In this document: positions 1 through 6,982 of the stretch, piece after piece
How the letters are laid out: the number at the start of each line of letters is the position of its first letter
Numbering within the stretch: the stretch's first letter is position 1
From: an uncultured Lachnospiraceae bacterium
GTDB lineage: Bacteria > Bacillota > Clostridia > Lachnospirales > Lachnospiraceae
Reading direction: 5' to 3'
Length of the DNA: 10,526 nucleotides
Assembly (NCBI GenBank): GCA_947653315.1
Contig: CANTGP010000073.1
Location: forward strand, 1 to 10,526
Notes under the pieces: model-generated
Seen by the model: the letters and a program-made list of their open reading frames with translations, nothing else
What the model was told of the DNA's origin: nothing
The model's database searches: none
Translations under genes and position numbers: made by a program

Positions 1-13
1 CCCCAAGGAAGAT

Positions 14-28
14 GCCAGCGAAGCTGGC
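14..28. other. Short perfect hairpin at the window start
   Basis: GCCAGC at 14-19 pairs with GCTGGC at 23-28 around a three-base GAA loop. It lies in a GC-rich stretch about 75 bases before radA. There is no T-tract after it. It may be part of a structured intergenic repeat that continues off the left edge, or chance in GC-rich DNA. Confidence 0.4.
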
Positions 29-42
29 GGGTGCCCGGCGCG

Positions 43-70
43 CGAGTAGGGGAAAGTTTTCCCCTACTCG
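43..70. other. Strong 12-bp hairpin upstream of radA, terminator-like
   Basis: CGAGTAGGGGAA at 43-54 pairs perfectly with TTCCCCTACTCG at 59-70 across a four-base loop. No T-tract follows on either strand, so it is not a textbook intrinsic terminator. It could end or stabilise a transcript arriving from the left (in many Firmicutes radA follows clpC, but that gene is not visible here). Its sequence resembles the hairpin at 5706-5733, which suggests a shared dispersed element. The structure is certain from sequence; its role is inference. Confidence 0.6.
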
Positions 71-102
71 ATTGTACAGCCCCGTGAACAGGAGGGAGAA
101 GG

Positions 103-1488
103 ATGGCGAAAGGGAAAAATACTACTTTGTTTTTCTGTCAGGAATGCGGGCATGAATCGGCGAAATGGACGGGGCAGTGTCCCGCCTGTAAGGCATGGAA
201 TACGATGGTGGAGGAAAGGGTGAGCGTGGCGGCAAAGGGCATGGGCGGCTCCGTGAAGGCGGGGGCGGCAGGAAGCGGGGGAAGAAGGACGGAACCTTCC
301 CGCCTGTCGGATGTGTCCCTGGACAGCGAGGAGCGCATCAGCGCCGGAATCGGGGAGCTGGATAGGGTGCTGGGCGGGGGGATTGTCCCCGGTTCCCTGA
401 CTTTGGTGGGCGGCGATCCCGGCATCGGGAAATCCACGCTGCTGTTGCAGGTCTGCCAAAAGCTGTCGGACGGAAAACGCAAAGTGCTGTATATTTCCGG
501 GGAGGAGTCGTTAAAGCAGATTAAGATACGGGCGAACCGTATCGGACCCATTGGCGACGATTTCCTTCTCCTTTGCGAAACAAACCTTGCGGAGGTGGAA
601 GATGCCATCCGCCGTATCCGCCCGGATGCGGTGGTGATTGATTCCATTCAGACGATGTACAGCGAGGAAGTGTCGTCCGCGCCCGGAAGCGTATCCCAGG
701 TGAGGGAAGCCACCAATGTGTTTTTACAGTTGGCAAAGGGGATGAATGTTCCCGTGTTTATTGTGGGGCATGTGACGAAAGAAGGAACGGTGGCAGGTCC
801 CAGGGTATTGGAGCATATGGTGGATACGGTGCTTTACTTTGAGGGGGACAGACATGCTTCCTACCGGATTTTGCGCGGGGTGAAGAACCGTTTCGGCTCC
901 ACGAATGAAATCGGGGTTTTTGAAATGAGGGAGGATGGGCTTGCCGAAGTGGAGAATCCTTCGGAGTTTATGTTAAACGGCAGGCCGGAAAATGCCAGCG
1001 GATCCGTGGTGGCATGTTCGATGGAAGGAACCAGGCCCATGTTAACCGAAATCCAGGCATTGGTGTGCGGCAGCAATTTCGGCATTCCGCGCAGGCAGGC
1101 AATCGGGACGGATTTTAACCGGGTGAACCTGCTGATGGCGGTACTGGAAAAGCGGGTGGGCTTACAGATGTCGGGCTGCGATGCCTATGTGAATCTTGCA
1201 GGAGGCATACGCATTACGGAGCCGGCCATTGACCTTGGAATCGTAATGGCGATTGTATCCAGTTTTAAAAACCGTGCCGTGGACGATAAGATGCTGGTAT
1301 TCGGGGAAGTGGGGTTAAGCGGAGAAGTGCGTGCCGTGAGCATGGCGGGACAGCGCGTGGCGGAAGCGCGGAAGCTGGGATTTACCACCTGTGTCCTGCC
1401 CTGGGTCTGTGCGGATAAGATACAGGCGCCGGACGGAATGAAAATCATAGGCGTAAAATCCGTCTCCGATGCCATTGACCTGATATAG
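103..1488 (+). CDS. radA: DNA repair protein RadA (Sms)
   Basis: RadA is a RecA-like, DnaB-like ATPase that promotes branch migration and processing of recombination intermediates in the cytoplasm. The 461-residue length is normal for the family. An N-terminal zinc finger is formed by Cys12, Cys15, Cys26 and Cys29. The ATPase core has Walker A GGDPGIGKST at 103-112 and a Walker B ending in VVID with Asp180. The RadA signature KNRFG is at 261-265. The rest, from about 285, is the Lon-protease-like domain, with LAGGIRITEP near 365-374. The linker at about 40-65 is rich in Gly and Ala. The start is chosen from AGGAGG at 90-95, seven bases before ATG. No convincing promoter is seen in the 102 bases upstream, so transcription may come from outside the window. 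The ABC exporter genes follow after 32 bases without a terminator, so co-transcription is possible. Confidence 0.97.
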   Translation: MAKGKNTTLFFCQECGHESAKWTGQCPACKAWNTMVEERVSVAAKGMGGSVKAGAAGSGGRRTEPSRLSDVSLDSEERISAGIGELDRVLGGGIVPGSLTLVGGDPGIGKSTLLLQVCQKLSDGKRKVLYISGEESLKQIKIRANRIGPIGDDFLLLCETNLAEVEDAIRRIRPDAVVIDSIQTMYSEEVSSAPGSVSQVREATNVFLQLAKGMNVPVFIVGHVTKEGTVAGPRVLEHMVDTVLYFEGDRHASYRILRGVKNRFGSTNEIGVFEMREDGLAEVENPSEFMLNGRPENASGSVVACSMEGTRPMLTEIQALVCGSNFGIPRRQAIGTDFNRVNLLMAVLEKRVGLQMSGCDAYVNLAGGIRITEPAIDLGIVMAIVSSFKNRAVDDKMLVFGEVGLSGEVRAVSMAGQRVAEARKLGFTTCVLPWVCADKIQAPDGMKIIGVKSVSDAIDLI

Positions 1489-1520
1489 GGATAATAATAG
1501 GGAAAGGGATAGCAGCAGTC

Positions 1521-3272
1521 ATGAAGAAATTACTGGTATATTTAAAGGATTATAAAAAAGAAACGGTGCTGGCGCCGTTATTTAAAATGCTGGAAGCATC
1601 GTTCGAACTGTTTGTACCGCTTGTGATGGCGCAAATCATCGATACGGGAATTGCGGACGGGAACAAGGGAATGATTCTTAACATGGGGCTGCTACTGCTT
1701 GCCCTGGCCATCATCGGGCTGGTATGTTCCATTACGGCGCAGTTTTTTGCGGCAAAGGCGGCGGTGGGATTTTCCACCGGGTTAAAACATGCTTTGTTTG
1801 GTCATATTCAAACGCTGTCCTTTTCGGAAATGGATACCGTCGGAACTTCCACGCTGATTACGCGCATGACCAGCGACGTCAATCAGGTGCAGTCGGGCGT
1901 GAATTTGGTGCTCCGCCTGTTCCTGCGATCTCCGTTTATCGTGTTCGGCGCAATGGTAATGGCATTTACTATCGATGTAAAAGCAGCGTTTGTGTTTGTG
2001 GTGACGATTCCCCTGCTCTGCCTTGTGGTATTCGGCATCATGATAATCAGTATGCCTTTGTATAAAAAGGTGCAGGCGGGACTGGACCGGATTTTGGGGA
2101 TTACGAGGGAAAACCTGACGGGCGTCAGGGTTGTGCGCGCATTTAATAAGGAAGAAGCGGAAATTGCCCGTTTTCAGGGGGAAAACGAAGCGCTGACGAG
2201 GATGCAGATGTTTGTCGGAAAGATATCCGCCCTGATGAATCCGGTGACGTATATTATCATTAACGGTGCGGTTATCGTGTTGATTTGGACCGGCGCACTG
2301 CAGGTGGATGCGGGGTACATTACGCAGGGGGAAGTGGTGGCTTTGGTCAATTACATGTCACAGATTTTGGTGGAGCTGATTAAGCTGGCGAACCTGATTA
2401 TTACCGTAACGAAGGCGCTCGCCTGTGCCAACCGGATTGAGGCGGTCTTCGAAACGGAAGCAAGCCTTGTTTCCCCGGAAAAAGGGCAGGGGAAAAACTT
2501 CCCCAAAGGGAAGGGGGTGGACGGCGTTCCCGCAGTTTCGTTTGAGCATGTAAGCCTGACCTATAAAAATGCGGGGGCGGAGTCCCTGACGGATATTGAT
2601 TTCCGGGCGGAAAGGGGACAGACCATCGGCATCATCGGCGGTACGGGTTCCGGGAAATCTTCGGTGGTAAACATGATTCCCCGGTTTTACGATGCCACGA
2701 AAGGCAGGGTATTGGTAAACGGTGTGGATGTCAGGGATTATACGCTGGAGGAACTGCGCGGGAAAATCGGCGTGGTGATGCAGAAGGCGGTTTTATTCAA
2801 GGGTTCCATACGGGAAAACCTGCTTTGGGGAAAGGAGGATGCCTCGGAGGAAGAATTGTGGCGTGCACTGGAGATTTCCCAGGCGAAGGAGTTTGTGGAA
2901 ACGAAGGAAGGCGGGCTGGAAGCGAAGGTGGCGCAGGCAGGCAAGAACCTCTCCGGCGGGCAGAAGCAGCGGCTTACCATTGCCAGGGCGCTGGTCCGCA
3001 GGCCGGAAATCCTGATTTTGGACGACAGCGCTTCGGCGCTGGATTTTGCCACCGACGCAAAACTGCGCAAAGCAATACGGGAAATGGAGGACGCGCCTAC
3101 GGTATTCATCGTTTCCCAAAGGGCGGCATCCATCCGGTATGCGGATGTCATCCTGGTTATGGAGGACGGGGAAATTGCGGGAATGGGAACCCATGATGAG
3201 TTAATGGAAAGCTGCAGCGTCTATAAGGAGATTTACGATTCCCAGTTTAAGAAGGAGGGAAGGGTATCATGA
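1521..3272 (+). CDS. Heterodimeric ABC exporter, subunit with degenerate ATP site
   Basis: This is a half-transporter of the type IV (ABCB-like) exporter fold: six membrane helices in about residues 15-300, then a nucleotide-binding domain from about 338. Walker A is GGTGSGKS at 373-380 and the signature LSGGQ is at 477-481. Walker B reads LILDDS, so Asp502 stands where the catalytic Glu belongs, and the H-loop reads SQR, with Gln533 in place of His. These changes mark the degenerate subunit of heterodimeric exporters such as TM287/288, BmrCD and LmrCD. The partner is the next gene, whose ATG overlaps this stop (ATGA). Such pairs export drugs, lipids or peptides; the substrate here cannot be told. 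A purine-rich AAAGGGA about eleven bases upstream is a weak ribosome binding site. No own promoter is obvious, so it may share radA's transcript. Confidence 0.93.
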   Translation: MKKLLVYLKDYKKETVLAPLFKMLEASFELFVPLVMAQIIDTGIADGNKGMILNMGLLLLALAIIGLVCSITAQFFAAKAAVGFSTGLKHALFGHIQTLSFSEMDTVGTSTLITRMTSDVNQVQSGVNLVLRLFLRSPFIVFGAMVMAFTIDVKAAFVFVVTIPLLCLVVFGIMIISMPLYKKVQAGLDRILGITRENLTGVRVVRAFNKEEAEIARFQGENEALTRMQMFVGKISALMNPVTYIIINGAVIVLIWTGALQVDAGYITQGEVVALVNYMSQILVELIKLANLIITVTKALACANRIEAVFETEASLVSPEKGQGKNFPKGKGVDGVPAVSFEHVSLTYKNAGAESLTDIDFRAERGQTIGIIGGTGSGKSSVVNMIPRFYDATKGRVLVNGVDVRDYTLEELRGKIGVVMQKAVLFKGSIRENLLWGKEDASEEELWRALEISQAKEFVETKEGGLEAKVAQAGKNLSGGQKQRLTIARALVRRPEILILDDSASALDFATDAKLRKAIREMEDAPTVFIVSQRAASIRYADVILVMEDGEIAGMGTHDELMESCSVYKEIYDSQFKKEGRVS

Positions 3273-5017
3273 AAGGCAGGAGCAGGCAGAAGGAGATTTT
3301 GTTTAAGGTATTGCGGTATATCCGCAGGTATTGGTTCTATTTGGGCGTGTCCGTGTTTATGGCGGCATGTGTGGTGGGGCTTACCCTTTATGTACCCATC
3401 CTGACCGGCGATGCCATTGATTTGATTATTGCAAAGGGCTTGGTGGACTTTGGGGGCATTTTGGCTATTTTGGGAAAAATGGGGATTGCCATTGCCTTAA
3501 CGGCGGCGGCACAATGGCTGATGAATGTGTGCAATAACCGGATGACGTACGGAATCGTGCGCGATATCCGTGACGAAGCATTTGGTAAGATAGAAATCCT
3601 TCCGTTAAAATATGTGGACGGACATTCCTACGGCGAGGTGGTCAGCAGGGTCATTGCGGATGTGGACCAGTTTGCGGACGGGCTTTTGATGGGATTTACC
3701 CAGTTGTTCACCGGTGTGGTGACGATTGCGGGGACGTTGGTCATTATGTTGACCATCAATATCGGGATTACGGCAGTGGTGGTTTGCATTACGCCCGTTT
3801 CGTTTTTGGTGGCGAATTTTATTGCGAAGAAAACGTACCATATGTTTAAACTGCAGTCGGAGACAAGGGGGGAGCAGACGGCGCTGATTGACGAAATGGT
3901 GGGAAACCAAAGGGTGGTACAGGCATTCGGTTACGAGGACAATGCCATGGAGCGTTTTGATGAAATTAACGTAAGACTCCAGAAATGCTCACTGCAGGCG
4001 ATTTTCTTTTCTTCGATTACCAATCCGGCGACCCGGTTCGTCAACAGTCTGGTTTATGCGGGCGTGGGAATTACCGGCGCATTTCTTGCCATCCGGGGCG
4101 GTATCAGTGTGGGACAGTTGTCCTGCCTGCTTACGTATGCCAACCAGTATACGAAGCCGTTTAACGAGATTTCCGGCGTCATTACGGAGCTGCAGAACGC
4201 CCTTGCCTGTGCGGGCAGGATCTTTGAGCTGATGGAGGAGGAGCCGCAGGTGCCGGATGCGGAAGACGCGGCGGTGCTTAAGGATGTGGAAGGGAATGTG
4301 GAGCTGCGGGGAGTATCCTTTTCCTACACGCCGGATAAGAAACTCATTGAGGACTTTAACCTGACGGTGAAACCGGGACAGAGGGTGGCAATCGTGGGGC
4401 CCACGGGCTGCGGGAAAACAACGCTTATTAACCTGTTGATGCGTTTTTACGATGTGGACCGGGGAAGCATATGCGTGGAAGGGAAAGATATCCGCAGGGT
4501 GACGCGCAGGAGTCTGCGCACCGCGTTCGGCATGGTACTGCAGGAGACATGGTTAAAAACCGGAACCATAAGGGAAAACATTGTCATGGGCAGACCGGAT
4601 GCCACGGAGGAAGAAATCATTGCGGCGGCAAAGGCGGCCCATGCCCACAGCTTTATCAAACGTCTGCCGGAAGGGTATGATACGGTGATTACGGAGGACG
4701 GCGGGAATCTGTCCCAGGGGCAGAAACAGCTTCTCTGCATTACGAGGGTGATGCTTAGCCAGCCGGATATGCTCATACTGGACGAAGCGACGTCTTCCAT
4801 TGATACGAGGACGGAAATAAGGATACAAAAGGCATTTGCCAAACTGATGGAAGGACGGACCAGCTTTATCGTCGCCCACAGGCTTTCCACCATCCAGGAA
4901 GCGGATATCATTTTGGTCATGAAGGACGGGAATATCATTGAGCAGGGGAATCACGAATCGCTGCTTGCGCAGGACGGGTTTTATGCACGGTTGTATAACA
5001 GCCAGTTTGCGGTATAA
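3269..5017 (+). CDS. Heterodimeric ABC exporter, subunit with canonical catalytic residues
   Basis: This is the second half-transporter: a basic N-terminus, six membrane helices in about residues 20-300, and a nucleotide-binding domain from about 345. Walker A is GPTGCGKT at 377-384, Walker B is LILDEA with catalytic Glu506, and the H-loop is VAHRLST with His537. Its signature is LSQGQ (481-485), not LSGGQ. The working ATP site would use this Walker A/B with the partner's LSGGQ; the degenerate site would use the partner's Walker A/B with this altered LSQGQ. That is the arrangement known for TM287/288-like exporters. AAGGAGG sits nine bases before the start, inside the end of the upstream gene, so translation is probably coupled and the subunits made in equal amounts. 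A terminator hairpin begins four bases after the stop codon. Confidence 0.94.
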   Translation: MKGRSRQKEILFKVLRYIRRYWFYLGVSVFMAACVVGLTLYVPILTGDAIDLIIAKGLVDFGGILAILGKMGIAIALTAAAQWLMNVCNNRMTYGIVRDIRDEAFGKIEILPLKYVDGHSYGEVVSRVIADVDQFADGLLMGFTQLFTGVVTIAGTLVIMLTINIGITAVVVCITPVSFLVANFIAKKTYHMFKLQSETRGEQTALIDEMVGNQRVVQAFGYEDNAMERFDEINVRLQKCSLQAIFFSSITNPATRFVNSLVYAGVGITGAFLAIRGGISVGQLSCLLTYANQYTKPFNEISGVITELQNALACAGRIFELMEEEPQVPDAEDAAVLKDVEGNVELRGVSFSYTPDKKLIEDFNLTVKPGQRVAIVGPTGCGKTTLINLLMRFYDVDRGSICVEGKDIRRVTRRSLRTAFGMVLQETWLKTGTIRENIVMGRPDATEEEIIAAAKAAHAHSFIKRLPEGYDTVITEDGGNLSQGQKQLLCITRVMLSQPDMLILDEATSSIDTRTEIRIQKAFAKLMEGRTSFIVAHRLSTIQEADIILVMKDGNIIEQGNHESLLAQDGFYARLYNSQFAV

Positions 5018-5020
5018 AGG

Positions 5021-5052
5021 CATTCAAACACGCTTTAACGCGTGTTTGAATG
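5021..5052. terminator. Bidirectional intrinsic terminator between exporter and lspA
   Basis: CATTCAAACACGC at 5021-5033 pairs perfectly with the sequence at 5040-5052 (13 bp) around a six-base loop. It lies between convergent genes that end at 5017 (+) and 5066 (-). On the + strand TGTGTTT follows; on the - strand CCTTTAT follows. Both tails are only moderately T-rich, but stem strength and position make a shared terminator the best reading. Confidence 0.8.
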
Positions 5053-5065
5053 TGTGTTTAAAAGA

Positions 5066-5578
5066 TTATTTCCGCCAATGTTTCAGGGAAAACAGGAAAT
5101 CCAGTTCGTCGTCCTTATAGTAGAAGAAACAGAGAAAGCATAAAACGGCCATGCCGACGGTGACGTAACAGTCGGCAACATTGAATTTCGGAAAGTCAAT
5201 CGGTACGAAATAAATGAAATCCACGACATAGCCGTTGGCAATCCGGTCTATCAGGTTGCCGATGCCGCCGCTGATAATAAGCAGCAGGGACAGGCGCATG
5301 GGCAGGTAGCGCTTTCCTTCGGGGCTTTGTACATACTTTATGAGGAGGAACAGCATGACGAGGGAAGTCAGGGTAATCAAAAAACCCTGCTTCCCCAAAA
5401 AAGAGCTGAATGCCGCCCCTGTATTTTCCAAATAGGAAAATTCGAGGATGCCTGCAAAGAGCGGATAATCCGCCTGCCCTTTCAGACGGCTTTGGGCGGC
5501 GGCTTTGGTAAGCTGGTCCAAAAGCGTAAGGACAGGGACGGAAAGCAGGGGATATATTTTTTTTTGCATTTTTTTCAT
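5066..5578 (-). CDS. lspA: Lipoprotein signal peptidase (signal peptidase II)
   Basis: LspA is the membrane aspartyl protease that cleaves signal peptides from diacylglyceryl-modified prolipoproteins, after Lgt. The 170 residues fit the family. Four membrane helices are seen near 9-27, 62-82, 94-112 and 136-154. Family motifs are present: DQLTK at 21-25, ENTGAAFS at 51-58, GGIGNLIDR at 104-112, VVDF at 118-121 and FNVAD at 132-136. Asp120 and Asp136 are the catalytic pair. A short charged tail follows the last helix. The start has AAGGAG eight bases upstream on the - strand; Met4 is a less likely alternative. The T-tract of an intrinsic terminator abuts this ribosome binding site, and no promoter is visible between it and the upstream tRNA-Trp. 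Expression may therefore rely on readthrough or attenuation. Confidence 0.96.
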   Translation of the reverse strand: MKKMQKKIYPLLSVPVLTLLDQLTKAAAQSRLKGQADYPLFAGILEFSYLENTGAAFSSFLGKQGFLITLTSLVMLFLLIKYVQSPEGKRYLPMRLSLLLIISGGIGNLIDRIANGYVVDFIYFVPIDFPKFNVADCYVTVGMAVLCFLCFFYYKDDELDFLFSLKHWRK

Positions 5579-5592
5579 GGCAAGGTCTCCTT

Positions 5593-5628
5593 AAAAAAAG
5601 GCACTGACAAAATCAATTGGTCAGTGCC
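5593..5628 (-). terminator. Intrinsic terminator after tRNA-Trp, abutting the lspA ribosome binding site
   Basis: Read on the - strand, GGCACTGAC (5628-5620) pairs perfectly with GTCAGTGCC (5608-5600) over an 11-base loop and is followed at once by seven T residues (5599-5593). This is a textbook Rho-independent terminator. The next bases are AAGGAG, the lspA Shine-Dalgarno. It probably ends most tRNA-Trp transcripts and limits readthrough into lspA. Confidence 0.85.
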
Positions 5629-5642
5629 GGTTCCTGTGCAGC

Positions 5643-5660
5643 CCCATACAGCCCATACAG
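5643..5660. repeat. Tandem 9-base repeat in the tRNA-Trp to lspA spacer
   Basis: CCCATACAG occurs twice, exactly adjacent, at 5643-5651 and 5652-5660. On the transcribed (-) strand this gives two CTGTATGGG units about 85 and 94 bases past the tRNA. It could be a slippage duplication or a small element of leader structure. No function is assigned. Confidence 0.6.
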
Positions 5661-5705
5661 GGAAAATATGCCGCAGCCCGCAGGAGCGGAACACGGAGCG
5701 CACAA

Positions 5706-5733
5706 CGGGTAGGGAAGATGCCTTCCCTACCCG
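5706..5733. other. Strong 12-bp hairpin just downstream of tRNA-Trp
   Basis: CGGGTAGGGAAG at 5706-5717 pairs perfectly with CTTCCCTACCCG at 5722-5733 across the loop ATGC. It starts eight bases past the 3' end of tRNA-Trp on the transcribed strand. No T-tract follows, so it is not a standard terminator. It may act in 3' processing or protection of the tRNA precursor. Stem length, loop length and core sequence match the hairpin at 43-70. Confidence 0.65.
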
Positions 5734-5741
5734 GTCGGTAA

Positions 5742-5812
5742 CAGGGGCAGTAGGAATCGAACCCACATCGATGGTTTTGGAGACCACTGTTCTACCTTTG
5801 AACTATGCCCCT
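5742..5812 (-). tRNA. trnW: tRNA-Trp, anticodon CCA
   Basis: The - strand folds as a complete cloverleaf. The acceptor stem AGGGGCA/TGCCCCT is perfect (7 bp). The D-stem is GTTC/GAAC with a seven-base loop. The anticodon stem is GTGGT/ACCAT with loop CTCCAAA, giving anticodon CCA. The T-arm is GTGGG/CCTAC with loop TTCGAAT. The discriminator base is G, as in bacterial tRNA-Trp. The 3' CCA is not encoded and must be added by nucleotidyltransferase. The total is 71 bases. A strong promoter lies upstream, and a hairpin and terminator lie downstream. Confidence 0.97.
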
Positions 5813-5847
5813 ATGGATGGCTTTTCCAAATCGAATCGCCGAAAATT

Positions 5848-5876
5848 ATTATAGCATAGCGGGGAAAGGATGGCAA
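5848..5876 (-). promoter_or_regulatory. Sigma-A promoter of tRNA-Trp
   Basis: On the - strand, -35 TTGCCA (5876-5871) is separated by 17 bases from a perfect -10 TATAAT (5853-5848). A TG one base before the -10 makes it an extended -10 element. Transcription should start near 5841, about 28 bases before the mature tRNA. It is the best promoter in the window, as expected for a stable RNA. Confidence 0.85.
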
Positions 5877-5974
5877 GTAAAAGTTGAAAAAATTTGGTGG
5901 TAAGTAACGTTCAACCTAAGAATAATTACTTTTGGTATCTTATCCGCTCTTTTTGCATGTCATCTTTCCGGGGA

Positions 5975-6003
5975 TTTACAACCGGTCTGCCATTAGGTAA
6001 GAT
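5975..6003 (+). promoter_or_regulatory. Putative promoter of the ABC-2/LytTR operon
   Basis: TTTACA at 5975-5980 (5 of 6 to TTGACA) is followed after 17 bases by TAAGAT at 5998-6003 (4 of 6 to TATAAT). Predicted initiation is near 6010, giving a leader of about 58 bases before the TTG start. An inverted repeat, GTCTGCC at 5985-5991 and GGCAGAC at 6023-6029, spans the -10 and start region and could be an operator. The match is moderate, so the call is tentative. Confidence 0.5.
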
Positions 6004-6067
6004 AGGGAACGTAAAGAAATACGGCAGACAGGAACGGAAAGCCGTTGGAGGAAAGAGAGGTAATGGT

Positions 6068-6982
6068 TTGGAAAAGATAATTGAAGTTTCACATCTGCAA
6101 AAATATTATAAGGATGTGCAGGCGGTAAAGGATGTCAGTTTTTTTGTGGAACAGGGCGGGTTGTTTGCGTTTCTTGGCCCGAACGGTGCGGGAAAATCGA
6201 CGACCATTAATACGATTTGTACTTTTTTGCAGCCGGACGGTGGAACGGTTGTGGTAAACGGGCATTTGCTTGGCAGGGAAGACGAAAAAATACGAAGGGA
6301 TATCGGAACCGTGTTCCAGGAAAATTTATTGGATGGTTTGCTCACGGTCCGGGAGAACTTAATGCTGCGGGGCGGACTATATGGTTTAAAGGGGAAAGAA
6401 CTGGTAAGCGCAGTGGAAAAAGCGGAAAAATGGAGTGATGTGGAGGATTTTTCCGACCGTCCGTATGAAAGACTGTCCGGAGGACAAAGGAGGCGGTGCG
6501 ATATTGCAAGGGCTTTGCTCCATACGCCCCGGATTTTATTTTTGGATGAACCGACAACAGGATTGGACCCGCAGACCAGACAGAGCATTTGGAATACGGT
6601 AAAACGCCTGCAGGAACAGGAGGGAATGACGGTATTCCTTACGACGCATTATATGGAGGAGGCGGAAAACGCGGATTACGTGGTGGTGATTGACGATGGG
6701 AAAATTGTGGCAAAGGGAACGCCGTTTTCCTTGAAAGAAACATATGCCAGCGACCGTTTAAAAATAAAATGTATCCATCGGGAACAGGCGGTGCGGTTTC
6801 TTGCGGAAAGAAAGATTCCTTTCCGGGAAATTGCGGATTACATGGAGATTGCAGGGAAGTCAACGAAGGAATTTATACCGGTTTTATGGGAAATGAAGGA
6901 TATTATTTTGGATTACATGGTAGAAAAAGGGTCCATGAATGATGTTTTCTTAAACATTACGGGAAAGGAGATACGGGAATGA
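6068..6982 (+). CDS. ABC transporter ATP-binding protein, DrrA-like
   Basis: This is the cytoplasmic ATPase of an ABC-2-type exporter, 304 residues from the chosen start. Walker A GPNGAGKST is at 37-45, the Q-loop is near Gln84, and the signature LSGGQ is at 136-140. Walker B RILFLDEPT is at 155-163 with catalytic Glu161, and the H-loop His is at 194. The C-terminal extension of about 80 residues ends with MNDVFLNITGKE, typical of the DrrA/CcmA-like group. The frame is open upstream to an ATG at 5894, but that ATG has no ribosome binding site. TTG at 6068 has GAGAGG seven bases before it and begins the conserved N-terminus (EKIIEVSHLQKYY), so it is preferred. The stop overlaps the permease start (ATGA), so the two are coupled. 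Substrate unknown; a drug, peptide or lipid exporter is likely. Confidence 0.93.
   Translation: MEKIIEVSHLQKYYKDVQAVKDVSFFVEQGGLFAFLGPNGAGKSTTINTICTFLQPDGGTVVVNGHLLGREDEKIRRDIGTVFQENLLDGLLTVRENLMLRGGLYGLKGKELVSAVEKAEKWSDVEDFSDRPYERLSGGQRRRCDIARALLHTPRILFLDEPTTGLDPQTRQSIWNTVKRLQEQEGMTVFLTTHYMEEAENADYVVVIDDGKIVAKGTPFSLKETYASDRLKIKCIHREQAVRFLAERKIPFREIADYMEIAGKSTKEFIPVLWEMKDIILDYMVEKGSMNDVFLNITGKEIRE

Noticed and set aside
2..49. Possible 3' end of an upstream gene (frame from base 2, ending at TAG 47-49)
   Set aside because: Only 15 codons are visible, with no recognisable motif. The stretch contains a perfect hairpin and its stop lies inside another hairpin stem, so intergenic DNA is equally likely.
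5600..5742. T-box or other known riboswitch before lspA
   Set aside because: No T-box conserved core or other recognisable aptamer is seen; only hairpins and a terminator are supported.
5742..5812. tRNA-Trp as an integration site for a mobile element
   Set aside because: I see no second copy of the tRNA 3' end, and no integrase or phage gene within the window.
5327..5854. 175-codon + strand frame covering lspA and tRNA-Trp
   Set aside because: It runs antisense to lspA and through the tRNA gene, has no family resemblance and no ribosome binding site. It is a shadow frame.
5894..6067. N-terminal extension of the ABC ATPase from ATG 5894
   Set aside because: The extra 58 residues resemble nothing in the family, the ATG has no ribosome binding site, and the predicted promoter lies inside the stretch. 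TTG 6068 is well placed.
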